This document shows, piece after piece, positions 1-7,536 of a stretch of DNA of 9,730 bases; the stretch's first letter is position 1; each line of letters begins with the position of its first letter. A model generated the notes under the pieces. It did not search any database. It had not been told where the DNA came from and was given only the letters and a program-made list of their open reading frames with translations. The position numbers and the translations under genes are program-made. This stretch comes from Verrucomicrobiia bacterium. Lineage in GTDB: Bacteria > Verrucomicrobiota > Verrucomicrobiia > Limisphaerales > Palsa-1400. The stretch lies in assembly GCA_025934545.1 (NCBI GenBank), contig JAICXV010000037.1, forward strand, positions 1-9,730, read 5' to 3'.

Positions 1-725
1 ACGGCCATGCCCAGGTTCTCGGCCTGGAAGAAATTTGTGAGACGCAACCGGGCACGCTTAAAAATATTATCCTCGAACAAACGGTCGCATTGCTTTCGAC
101 CAATGGCGCGCATTGGCAATATCGGATGTTCGATTCGCACACGGAACGCGGGCAGAACACGGGTTTGATGTGGAACGCGGATGTTGTTACGGCGAGTGAG
201 TCGTTCGAAATTCCGGTGGATCATGCGGATAGTTCGGCCCACTTGAAGAAATGGGACCGTGCACCATACGCGACGCAGTTTTCGACCGGCAAAGGCAAAA
301 CCGATTTTGTTTTAATCCCCGTCCACATGAAGTCAAATATTGGTGGCAAGACGACTGTGGCGCATCGTAATGAAGAGGCGAGGACGTTGGTTGCCGCGCT
401 GCCGAAAGTTGAAGAACATTTTCGTGGGAACAAAGATGTCGAGCGCGACATCATTATAATTGGTGATTTCAATACGATGAAACACACGGAAGATTCTATT
501 TCAACGTACGAAGCGGCCGGATTTGTCGATTTGAACCCGCAAGATCTCGTCACGGAGAAATCCAGACGTTATCCACCAGCTCCATTTGACCGCGTCCTTG
601 TTCCGGCCTCACAACCGGAATTTCAATCGCACGCTTTTGCAGTCGTTCAAGACGGGTTTGTGGAAGGCCTTTCGGATCATCACATGGTCACAACGGAAAT
701 CACTATCGGTCGTGATGACGATTAG
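1..725 (+). CDS. Endonuclease/exonuclease/phosphatase (EEP) family protein, 5'-truncated
   Basis: The reading frame is open from the first complete codon at position 3 to the TAG at 723-725, so the true start lies upstream of the window. A TTG at 90 is not a convincing start, because conserved family sequence lies before it. Visible EEP (DNase I-like) motifs in order: VLGLEEI (Glu codon at 30-32, the usual metal-binding Glu), PVHMKSN (His at 324-326), IIIGDFNT (Asp/Asn of GDFN at 462-473) and LSDHHMV (catalytic Asp-His pair near 675-683). The family hydrolyses phosphodiester or phosphomonoester bonds in a Mg-dependent way; the substrates range from DNA and RNA to phospholipids and cannot be told from the sequence. 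The N-terminal quarter, including any signal peptide, is missing, so location is unknown. It ends 50 bp before the Rieske gene and has no obvious functional link to it. Confidence 0.85.
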   Translation, partial: GHAQVLGLEEICETQPGTLKNIILEQTVALLSTNGAHWQYRMFDSHTERGQNTGLMWNADVVTASESFEIPVDHADSSAHLKKWDRAPYATQFSTGKGKTDFVLIPVHMKSNIGGKTTVAHRNEEARTLVAALPKVEEHFRGNKDVERDIIIIGDFNTMKHTEDSISTYEAAGFVDLNPQDLVTEKSRRYPPAPFDRVLVPASQPEFQSHAFAVVQDGFVEGLSDHHMVTTEITIGRDDD

Positions 726-734
726 AGCTACATA

Positions 735-763
735 TTGCGTGCGGTATCGTCCGTGCGTATGCT
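735..763 (+). promoter_or_regulatory. Possible weak sigma70-type promoter for the Rieske/cytochrome b operon
   Basis: TTGCGT (735-740) and TATGCT (758-763) are separated by exactly 17 bp in the short gap between the EEP gene and the Rieske start. They match the consensus hexamers at 3/6 and 4/6. Transcription would start near 770, giving a nearly leaderless mRNA for the ATG at 776, where I also see no Shine-Dalgarno sequence. This is only a weak match and may be chance. Confidence 0.22.
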
Positions 764-775
764 TTGCGACCTTGT

Positions 776-1354
776 ATGAGCCATGAGCCCGAACCATCCC
801 ACGCACACACCCACTGCGGGTGTGCGACGACGGATCGCCCGGGCCGGCGCGAGTTTTTCAAGAAAACGCTGACGATTGTCGTCGGTATGGCGGCCATCCT
901 TGCGCCGATTGGCGTTGCGATTTCGGTGTTGCTCGATCCATTACGGCGAAGCGGAAAAGGCGAAAGGCTGGTGCGGGTCGCATCGTTAAACGCGGTTCCT
1001 ATTGACGGCACCCCGCGCAAGTTCGCGGTCGTAGCCGATCGAACGGACGCATGGAACAAATATCCGAATACGCCAATCGGCGCGGTCTACCTTCGCCGCA
1101 CCGGCGACGACAAAGTTGAGGCGTTGAATGTGGTTTGTCCGCACGCGGGCGGTTTTGTGGATTACAACGCTGCGAACAAATGTTTCCTGTGCCCGTTGCA
1201 CAACAGTGAATTCTCGCTCGACGGGACGATTCTCGATCCGAAGAGTCCGGCACCGCGCGCGATGGATTCGTTGAAAGTGGAAATTCGTGACGGTGAAATC
1301 TGGGTGGCTTTCCAAAACTTCCGCGCCGGCACGCGCGATAAAATCCCGGCATGA
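776..1354 (+). CDS. Rieske [2Fe-2S] protein of a cytochrome bc/b6f-type complex (QcrA-like), Tat-anchored
   Basis: A 192-residue protein. I chose the ATG at 776 rather than the in-frame TTG at 764 because it keeps the whole Tat region. The N-terminus is His/Cys-rich (HAHTHCGC, residues 9-16). It is followed by a twin-arginine motif GRREFFKK (23-30) and one hydrophobic segment (about 32-53), as expected for a Tat-exported, membrane-anchored Rieske subunit facing the periplasm. The cluster-binding boxes are C121-P-H123 and C139-P-L-H142, giving the two Cys and two His ligands. The canonical disulfide cysteines are absent (Gly126 and Leu141 instead). The protein would pass electrons from quinol bound at cytochrome b to a c-type heme. 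The gene overlaps the cytochrome b-c fusion by ATGA, so the two are almost certainly co-translated. A Rieske dioxygenase-type ferredoxin is the alternative, but the Tat anchor and partner gene argue for a bc complex. Confidence 0.88.
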   Translation: MSHEPEPSHAHTHCGCATTDRPGRREFFKKTLTIVVGMAAILAPIGVAISVLLDPLRRSGKGERLVRVASLNAVPIDGTPRKFAVVADRTDAWNKYPNTPIGAVYLRRTGDDKVEALNVVCPHAGGFVDYNAANKCFLCPLHNSEFSLDGTILDPKSPAPRAMDSLKVEIRDGEIWVAFQNFRAGTRDKIPA

Positions 1355-3204
1355 GCCAGCATCCTGGCCCAGCTCATGAGAACGACACGGCAAAACCACC
1401 GCCGGTGGAAGGCTCGCGTTACTTTGATTGGCTGGACCGCCGCATTGGGTTTCGGCAGATGAGCCGCGAGGCGTTGTTCGAAAACATTCCCGGTGGCGCG
1501 CGCTGGCGTTACATCTGGGGCAGCACGCTGACGTTCACGTTTCTGGTCCAGATCATCACGGGTTGCGCGTTGTGGATGGCGTATTCGCCGAGTTCGCAAA
1601 CGGCGTGGGAAAGCGTTTTCTATATCCAAAACCACATGGCCGGAGGTTGGGTTTTGCGCGGCATTCATCATTACGTCGCGCAAGCGATGAACATTTTGCT
1701 CGTGCTGCACTTGATGCAGGTGGTGATCGATGGCGCGTATAAAGCGCCGCGCGAAATGAATTTTTGGATGGGGCTCGTGCTCCTGACGCTCGTGTTGGCG
1801 CTGTCGTTGACCGGTTATCTTTTGCCTTGGGACCAGAAAGGTTATTGGGCAACGAAGGTTGCAACGAACATTGCGGCAATCACGCCAATCGTCGGGCCAG
1901 GGTTGCAAAAGGTCATCATTGGCGGCGCGGATTATGGGCATCACACGCTCACGCGATTTTTCGCGCTGCACGCAGGGGTGATTCCGTTTACGTGCGTCGC
2001 GTTGATCGCGTGGCATGTTGCGCTGTTTCGGCGTCACGGGATTACGGCAAAGAAACCTTTGCGCAAACGGGACGCGACGTTTTGGCCCGACCAACTATTG
2101 ATGGATGCGGTCGCATGTCTCGCCATCATGGGCGCGGTGATGGTGTTGGTTTTAATGAATCACGGCGCGGAACTGGGACCGCCGGCTGATCCGTCGGACA
2201 ATTTTTCTGCGGCGCGGCCGGAATGGTACTTCCTGTTCTTGTTCCAGTTTCTGAAATATTTCCCGGGCGGCACGGAAGTGTTCGGCGCGATTGTGATCCC
2301 GGGAGTGATCATGCTCGTGCTGTTTTTGATGCCGCTGTTTGGCAACAGTCGCAGGGGCCACCGGTTTAACGTTGGGTTTCTTTGTTTTCTAATCGCCGGA
2401 GCGGCGGTGCTGACGTGGCTTGCGATACGCGAAGATCGCAATCGACCGGAGATTGTTGTCGCGAAACAGCAAGCGGTCGAAACGGCGGATCGAATCAAAG
2501 ACCTCGCGAATTCGCCGCAAGGAATCCCGCCCACGGGCGCAATCACATTGCTTCGAACTGATCCGTTCACGCAAGGGCCGAAACTGTTTGCGAAATATTG
2601 CGCAAGCTGCCACCGATTCGATGGGCACGACGGCACTGGATTGAAATTGAAAGACGCACCAACGGCGAGCGACTTGAAAGGTTTTGGTTCGCGCGAATGG
2701 GTCGGCGGTTTGCTGGATCCAGACCAGGTGAGCGGCGCGCATTATTTCGGCGGCACAAAATTCAAGAATGGAAAGATGGTGAAGTTCGTGACCAAAAAGG
2801 TCCGGGCATTTACGCCAGAGCAAAAGGCGCAATTGACAAATGTCCTCATGGCCATTTCCGCTGAGGCCGGATTGAAATCGCAAAAGCAATTGGATGCTGC
2901 GAGCACGACGCAAATTGAAGCGGGCAAGGTGGCGTTCAAAGACCAGATCGGTTGTGCTGAATGTCACCAATTCCATTCCAAAGACGCTGACGCGTCCGGG
3001 CCCGATTTGACGGGCTGGGGCTCGCGCGAGTGGTTGACCGGCATGATCAGCAATCCAAAATCGGCGCGCTATTATGGCGACGACAACGACCGCATGCCGG
3101 CGTTCGCCGAGGAGAAAATTCTTGATGCGCAGTCGATCGCGTTGCTCGCGGATTGGCTGCGCGGTGAATGGTATCAACCCGCGGAAGTTGCCGGAAACCA
3201 ATAA
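1351..3204 (+). CDS. Cytochrome b6/subunit IV fused to a C-terminal diheme cytochrome c
   Basis: A 617-residue protein. Residues about 1-235 are a b6-like four-helix domain. Heme b ligands are H106/H120 (spacing 14) and H207/H222 (spacing 15, the b6f-type spacing). The RRHGIT stretch after H222 resembles the b6 sequence there. The subunit IV-like part follows, with the Qo-site PEWY motif at 290-293 and about three membrane helices. After roughly residue 370 comes a soluble region with two cytochrome c domains: CASCH (C417, C420, H421) and CAECH (C535, C538, H539). The second has a clear distal MPAF (M582); the first has only KMVKF (M476). The protein should oxidise quinol with the upstream Rieske subunit and carry the c hemes that accept its electrons, so the two genes make a full complex. 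The start is the ATG in the ATGA overlap at 1351. At the place of the b6 cysteine that holds heme ci, my alignment shows Tyr. No separate cytochrome c or oxidase gene is in the window. Confidence 0.93.
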   Translation: MSQHPGPAHENDTAKPPPVEGSRYFDWLDRRIGFRQMSREALFENIPGGARWRYIWGSTLTFTFLVQIITGCALWMAYSPSSQTAWESVFYIQNHMAGGWVLRGIHHYVAQAMNILLVLHLMQVVIDGAYKAPREMNFWMGLVLLTLVLALSLTGYLLPWDQKGYWATKVATNIAAITPIVGPGLQKVIIGGADYGHHTLTRFFALHAGVIPFTCVALIAWHVALFRRHGITAKKPLRKRDATFWPDQLLMDAVACLAIMGAVMVLVLMNHGAELGPPADPSDNFSAARPEWYFLFLFQFLKYFPGGTEVFGAIVIPGVIMLVLFLMPLFGNSRRGHRFNVGFLCFLIAGAAVLTWLAIREDRNRPEIVVAKQQAVETADRIKDLANSPQGIPPTGAITLLRTDPFTQGPKLFAKYCASCHRFDGHDGTGLKLKDAPTASDLKGFGSREWVGGLLDPDQVSGAHYFGGTKFKNGKMVKFVTKKVRAFTPEQKAQLTNVLMAISAEAGLKSQKQLDAASTTQIEAGKVAFKDQIGCAECHQFHSKDADASGPDLTGWGSREWLTGMISNPKSARYYGDDNDRMPAFAEEKILDAQSIALLADWLRGEWYQPAEVAGNQ

Positions 3205-3232
3205 CGCCCGTTAAACGTCTTGGTAAACATCC

Positions 3233-4540
3233 ATGCATCGCCTGATTACATTTGTTTTGTGCCTTGGCATTGCGCTGACTGTGAGCGCGGCCAAAAAGCC
3301 GAACGTCATTTTTATTCTTTGCGACGATCTCGGTTACGAATGTCTCAACTGTTACGGCGGCACGTCTTACAAAACGCCGAACCTTGATGCGCTGGCCGCG
3401 TCGGGAATTCGTTTTCGCAATGCCTATGCGACACCGCTTTGTTCGCCGTCGCGCGTTGAGCTAATGACCGGCCGTTACGGTTTTCGCACGGGTTGGCTCA
3501 ACCTGATCGGGCGCGGCGATGATGCAATGGAGTATTTCGATCCGGACAAGGAACGAACGTTCGGGCACGTCATGAAATCGGCCGGTTACACAACTGCGCT
3601 CGCCGGAAAATGGCAACTGTGCCATTTCCCGGATCATCCCGATCACGTGAACCGTTGCGGGTTCGACGAATATTGTTGTTGGAGCTGGGAACTCAACGGC
3701 AAACGGACGTCGCGTTATTGGGAGCCGTCGATTTGGCAAAACGGGAAGGAGCAAAAAAATCTTCCCAAGCCATATGGTGAAGACATCTTCTGCGATTTCC
3801 TCATCGATTTCATCAAGCGCCATCGCGAAGAACCGTTCTTCGTTTATTACCCGATGGTGCTAGTGCACGAACCCCACACGCCAACACCGGATTCTGCAAA
3901 TGCAACCAAAGCGCAAAAGCGCGGCAAAGACGGCGGCCCGACGGGCCCAGACGCGAGGCAACGACGCGCGACGAAATGGTTTCCGGGGATGGTCAATTAC
4001 ATGGACAAGACCGTCGGCAAACTCGTCGCGTCATTGGATGAACTTGGGTTGCGCGATAACACGGTGATTTTTTTCACGGGCGACAACGGCACGGACCACA
4101 GCGTTTTTTCAAAGCTCGGCGATGTGACCGTCCAGGGCGGCAAGGGCAGCATGACGGAATTCGGCACGCACGTTCCGTTGATTGCGAGCTGGCGCGGCAC
4201 GATCAAACCGACACAGGTCAAAGATGATTTGATCGATTTCAGCGATGTTCTCCCGACGATTGCCGAATTGGGCGGCGCACCGTTGCCGAAGGTGACGTTG
4301 GACGGGAAAAGTTTTGCGCCACAATTGACCACGCAAACGGCGTCGGCGCGGCAATGGGTTTTCAGCCAGCTTGGGCGTAAAAAGATGGCGCGGGACGGAC
4401 GCTTTATGTTGCATCAGGACGGCAGTATTTTCGATATCGGCAACGATCCGTTCGAAAAGAAAAATCTGGCGAACAGCAATGACCCGGATGTTTCGGCAGC
4501 GAAAGCGCGCCTGGAAAATGTCTTGAAGATGCTGCAATGA
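3233..4540 (+). CDS. Secreted sulfatase (arylsulfatase family, Cys-type FGly)
   Basis: A 435-residue protein in the alkaline phosphatase/sulfatase superfamily. It has a Sec signal peptide (residues 1 to about 20, hydrophobic core FVLCLGIALTV, cleavage probably near VSAA), so it is likely periplasmic or extracellular. The metal site includes D31-D32 (CDDLGY) and D284-N285 (GDNG). The signature LCSPSRVELMTG carries C70 and R74, where C70 would be oxidised to formylglycine. Active-site Lys and His regions are GKWQL (126-129), VHEPHTP and GGKGSMTEFG (K304). Gln128 replaces the usual His of GKWHLG. The family hydrolyses sulfate esters, often on algal or host glycans; the substrate cannot be told here. 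The length is normal for the family. It begins 28 bp after the cytochrome gene with no terminator between, and overlaps the next gene by ATGA. The FGly-generating enzyme is not in the window. Confidence 0.93.
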   Translation: MHRLITFVLCLGIALTVSAAKKPNVIFILCDDLGYECLNCYGGTSYKTPNLDALAASGIRFRNAYATPLCSPSRVELMTGRYGFRTGWLNLIGRGDDAMEYFDPDKERTFGHVMKSAGYTTALAGKWQLCHFPDHPDHVNRCGFDEYCCWSWELNGKRTSRYWEPSIWQNGKEQKNLPKPYGEDIFCDFLIDFIKRHREEPFFVYYPMVLVHEPHTPTPDSANATKAQKRGKDGGPTGPDARQRRATKWFPGMVNYMDKTVGKLVASLDELGLRDNTVIFFTGDNGTDHSVFSKLGDVTVQGGKGSMTEFGTHVPLIASWRGTIKPTQVKDDLIDFSDVLPTIAELGGAPLPKVTLDGKSFAPQLTTQTASARQWVFSQLGRKKMARDGRFMLHQDGSIFDIGNDPFEKKNLANSNDPDVSAAKARLENVLKMLQ

Positions 4541-5406
4541 CCGGACAAATGCGGCATGACGGTGACCGCGCGACTGTTCGCATAGAAATCATCGCAGGCG
4601 ATTCCGCTTTGTCGCGCCAGCAAAGCTGTGTTACATCAAAGGCAATGTCAGAGCGTTTGCCGACTTGTTTTGATAGTGTAGAACCCTTCCGCGAATTTTT
4701 TCAGACGGGCACACCGGTATTGATGTATCACAAAGTGGCTAAACGTCCGCGCGGCGTCCGACTCCGGGGGTTGTATGTGAATCCGGAACAATTCGAGAGG
4801 CACGTGCAGGAACTCAAAAACGCAGGGTTTACCACCGCAGGGTTGAGTGAATTGACGAGCGCGACGGCGGCGCTTTCCAACAAAGTCGTGTTTACCTTCG
4901 ACAGCGGATTTCGCAGTGTGTTGGACAATGGCTTGCGTCCGCTGTGCAACGCAGGTTTTCGCGCGATTCAATTTCTCGTCCCAAATTTCCTGGGCAAATT
5001 TAATGAATGGGAGTTACGCGATGGCGAAGTGCCGGAGCCGTTGATGGACGCCTTCCAGGTGCGCGAGTGGCTGTCAGCCGGGCACGAAATCGGATCGCAA
5101 TCAATGACCCATGCCAGCTTGACCCGGCTTTCCGTTCGTGACGCGCGCGAAGAAATCTTCAGCAGTAAAAAGAAACTTGAAGATATGTTCGCGGCGCCGG
5201 TGATTCATTTCTGTTATCCGTACGGGAATTGGAACGATGCGATTCGCGATGTTGTCATTGAAGCTGGGTATCAGAGCGCCTGCACCACGCGGTTTGGGGT
5301 GAATACGTCCGAGACGCCGAAGCACGCGATCCATCGCATTGCCGCGCGCCATCCGACCCGCAGTCTCAAAGCGCTCAAACAACGGTTGTTCAACAGTGCT
5401 TCCTAA
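4537..5406 (+). CDS. Polysaccharide deacetylase (NodB/CE4 fold) homologue with altered metal site
   Basis: A 289-residue protein if it starts at the ATG overlapping the sulfatase stop. An in-frame ATG at 4645 would give a 253-residue protein, and residues 1-36 look unconserved, so the later start is quite possible. NodB landmarks are PVLMYHKV near residue 60, motif 1 FTFDSGF (D122, S123), motif 2 GSQSMTH (Q188, H192), motif 3 CYPYG (P228-Y229-G230) and a late IHRIAARH. In active CE4 enzymes motif 1 is TFDDG and motif 2 is H(S/T)xxH. Here the metal Asp is Ser and the first metal His is Gln, while the catalytic-base Asp and the second His remain. The protein may be inactive, use another mechanism, or bind glycans. 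I see no signal peptide or membrane helix. The overlap with the sulfatase suggests co-translation and a shared glycan-related role. Confidence 0.8.
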   Translation: MTGQMRHDGDRATVRIEIIAGDSALSRQQSCVTSKAMSERLPTCFDSVEPFREFFQTGTPVLMYHKVAKRPRGVRLRGLYVNPEQFERHVQELKNAGFTTAGLSELTSATAALSNKVVFTFDSGFRSVLDNGLRPLCNAGFRAIQFLVPNFLGKFNEWELRDGEVPEPLMDAFQVREWLSAGHEIGSQSMTHASLTRLSVRDAREEIFSSKKKLEDMFAAPVIHFCYPYGNWNDAIRDVVIEAGYQSACTTRFGVNTSETPKHAIHRIAARHPTRSLKALKQRLFNSAS

Positions 5407-5529
5407 TCCACCGACCATTTAGCCAAACTTGACATCTCAGGGGTCTCCCCGATGTTGCAAGCAGGGGTTTTCGGAGTGTCGGTTACTTGCTTTCTGGAAC
5501 GCAAATGTTGAGGATGGTCGGCCAACAAA

Positions 5530-5558
5530 TTGGCGCGAGAGACAAACGCCATTATAGT
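5530..5558 (+). promoter_or_regulatory. Probable sigma70-type promoter for the PAS histidine kinase
   Basis: TTGGCG (5530-5535) and TATAGT (5553-5558) are separated by 17 bp. They match TTGACA at 4/6 and TATAAT at 5/6. Transcription would start near 5565, about 32 nt before the ATG at 5597. This lies in the 190-bp gap after the deacetylase gene. A second, poorer candidate is TTGACA at 5429-5434 with GATGTT at 5451-5456. No other structure in the gap convinced me. Confidence 0.5.
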
Positions 5559-5596
5559 TCGAGCTTGCGTGAGCTGATTACCAGTTTTTTTAGTTT

Positions 5597-7528
5597 ATGC
5601 CCGATCCGAAGGAGGAAAGAAGTGTCTGGTTGGCCGCCTCGCGGCTGGCGGCTATCGTCGATTCCTGTGACGACGCCATTATCGGGATGGCTCTCGACGG
5701 AACGATAACGAGCTGGAATAGAGCGGCGGAAAAGATTTTTGGGTACACGACCGAAGAAGCGGTCGGCCAAAATGTTTCGCTGCTGATTCCGTCGGTTCGC
5801 AAAAACGAAGAAGTTGGGATCATCGAACGCGTTGCCACAGGTGAGCGTGTCCAACACTACGAAAGTATTCGCCAGCGCAAAGACGGTGCTTTGGTCGAAG
5901 TCTCTTTGACCGTATCGCCGATTCGCGATCCTCAAGGCCGAGTCGTCGGCGTTTCAAAAATTTCCCGCGATATCACTGCGCAAAAGCACGCCGAGGAAAT
6001 CATTCGCACCAGCAACGAATGGTATCGTGTCACGCTCAGCAGCATCGGCGATGCGGTCATCGCCGCCGATCCGCGAGGCAACGTCACTTTCATGAACCCG
6101 GTAGCCGAGCATTTGACCGGCTGGACACAGAGTGAGGCATTATCCAAACCGTTGCCGGAGGTGTTCGACATCATCAACGAGTTGACACACAACAAAGTTG
6201 AGAATCCGGTTGAAAAAGTTTTGCAGCATGGCCAAGTCGTGGGCCTGGCCAATCACACTATTTTGCGCGCTCGTGGCGGCAAGGAGTATGCCATCGATGA
6301 CAGCGCAGCGCCCATCCGCGATGCGTCCCAGCGATTAATTGGGGTCGTGCTGGTTTTTCACGATGTTACCGAAGCGCGGCACGCAGCGATCGCGCAACGG
6401 CGGCTGGCCGCGATTATTGAAACGTCCGACGATGCAATTATTAGTAAAAGTCTCGACGGCGTTATCACGAGTTGGAACAAAAGTGCGGAGCGTATTTTTG
6501 GTTACACCGCCAAAGAAGCGGTAGGCAAACATATCACATTGATCATTCCGCCTGACCGCCAAAACGAAGAGCCGGCGATCATCACGCGGCTGCGTCGCGG
6601 CGAACGCGTCGATCATTTTGAAACCGTTCGCGTGGCAAAAGACGGGCGATTGGTCAATATCTCGCTAACCATTTCCCCGATTTTCGATGACGAAGGGAAT
6701 ATTGTCGGCGCATCGAAGATCGCGCGCGACATCACCGCAGAAAAAGCTGCCGAACGGGCCATTGAACAGGCGCAAGCGCAGTTGCAGGCTTACACGGTGT
6801 CGCTCGAACAGCGCGTGGCCGACCGCACGTCCCGCCTCGAGGAGCTCAACAAATCTCTCGAAGGCTTGTCTTACAGCATCGCGCACGACCTGCGTGCGCC
6901 CTTGCGCTCCATTCAAGGCATGACGGAAATTCTGCTGGAAGATCACGAATCAAAGTTCGATGAAAGCGGACGCCGCATTGCCCAGGATATTGTCCGCTCG
7001 GTGCGCCAGATGGACGCATTAATTAATGACCTGATGAGTTACGGCCGACTTGCGCACGATGAACTTCCGTTAGCGCCGGTCCAAAGCGACGAGGTGATAA
7101 AACAAGTCGTCAGAAATCTTGGGCCGGAAATTGAAGCGACGCGTGCGACGGTGGAGATCGCGCCCGGCCTGCCCGCGATTATAGGTCATCGCACAACCTT
7201 CGAGCAGGTGTTGACGAACCTCATCGGGAACGCAGTGAAATTTGTGGATCCGGCGCGGCCGCCGAAAGTGAAGATTTATGCCGGAGCAGCAAGCACTGCG
7301 GGGTTCGCGCGAATTGTCGTGGAAGACAACGGCATTGGGATTCAATCGCAATTTCAGGATCGCATCTATCGGATTTTCGAGCGTCTGCATTCCGGCAATC
7401 GCTATCCAGGGACAGGCATCGGGCTGGCCATCGTGCAAAAAGGAGTTCAACGAATGGGCGGGCAGACAGGAGTTGAATCCGAACCTGACAAAGGGAGCAA
7501 ATTTTGGGTGGAACTGCCGAAGGCGTAA
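5597..7528 (+). CDS. Soluble sensor histidine kinase with three PAS domains
   Basis: A 643-residue protein with no signal peptide or membrane segment, so a cytoplasmic sensor. Order of domains: PAS1 (about 16-135), PAS2 (about 140-262), PAS3 (about 268-388), a coiled-coil linker (about 385-420) ending in EQRVADRTSRLEELNKSL, a HisKA domain with SIAHDLRAPLRS (phospho-acceptor H430), and a HATPase_c domain. The ATPase has an N box with N545 (LIGNAVKF), a G1 box EDNGIGI (D577), an F box (IFERLH) and a G2 box GTGIGLAI (from G605). PAS1 and PAS3 are close copies; PAS2 is of a different type. The HAMP-free, PAS-then-HisKA layout resembles phytochrome-like kinases, but no GAF or PHY domain is seen. 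No receiver domain is attached, so the partner regulator must be separate. The NarL-type regulator is 8 bp away tail-to-tail, though NarL regulators usually pair with HisKA_3 kinases. The ligand or cofactor of the PAS domains is unknown. Confidence 0.95.
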   Translation: MPDPKEERSVWLAASRLAAIVDSCDDAIIGMALDGTITSWNRAAEKIFGYTTEEAVGQNVSLLIPSVRKNEEVGIIERVATGERVQHYESIRQRKDGALVEVSLTVSPIRDPQGRVVGVSKISRDITAQKHAEEIIRTSNEWYRVTLSSIGDAVIAADPRGNVTFMNPVAEHLTGWTQSEALSKPLPEVFDIINELTHNKVENPVEKVLQHGQVVGLANHTILRARGGKEYAIDDSAAPIRDASQRLIGVVLVFHDVTEARHAAIAQRRLAAIIETSDDAIISKSLDGVITSWNKSAERIFGYTAKEAVGKHITLIIPPDRQNEEPAIITRLRRGERVDHFETVRVAKDGRLVNISLTISPIFDDEGNIVGASKIARDITAEKAAERAIEQAQAQLQAYTVSLEQRVADRTSRLEELNKSLEGLSYSIAHDLRAPLRSIQGMTEILLEDHESKFDESGRRIAQDIVRSVRQMDALINDLMSYGRLAHDELPLAPVQSDEVIKQVVRNLGPEIEATRATVEIAPGLPAIIGHRTTFEQVLTNLIGNAVKFVDPARPPKVKIYAGAASTAGFARIVVEDNGIGIQSQFQDRIYRIFERLHSGNRYPGTGIGLAIVQKGVQRMGGQTGVESEPDKGSKFWVELPKA

Positions 7529-7536
7529 TCGAGCGG

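Noticed and set aside
1162..2094. Long minus-strand open frame (310 codons) opposite the Rieske and cytochrome b genes
   Set aside because: It is Arg/His/Gln-rich with no recognisable domain and lies opposite two genes with clear heme and iron-sulfur motifs; it reflects the GC-rich codon pattern of the plus strand.
2389..3201. Long minus-strand open frame (270 codons) opposite the cytochrome c part
   Set aside because: No domain is recognisable, and both CxxCH heme motifs are on the plus strand.
5440..5450. GGGG-TCT-CCCC hairpin after the deacetylase gene as a terminator
   Set aside because: It has only four pairs, a 3-nt loop and no T tract; too weak to call.
5609..5624. Perfect Shine-Dalgarno-like AAGGAGG followed by GTG at 5622
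   Set aside because: The GTG is out of frame with the kinase and opens only 28 codons; the ATG at 5597 precedes it and gives the full PAS1 region.
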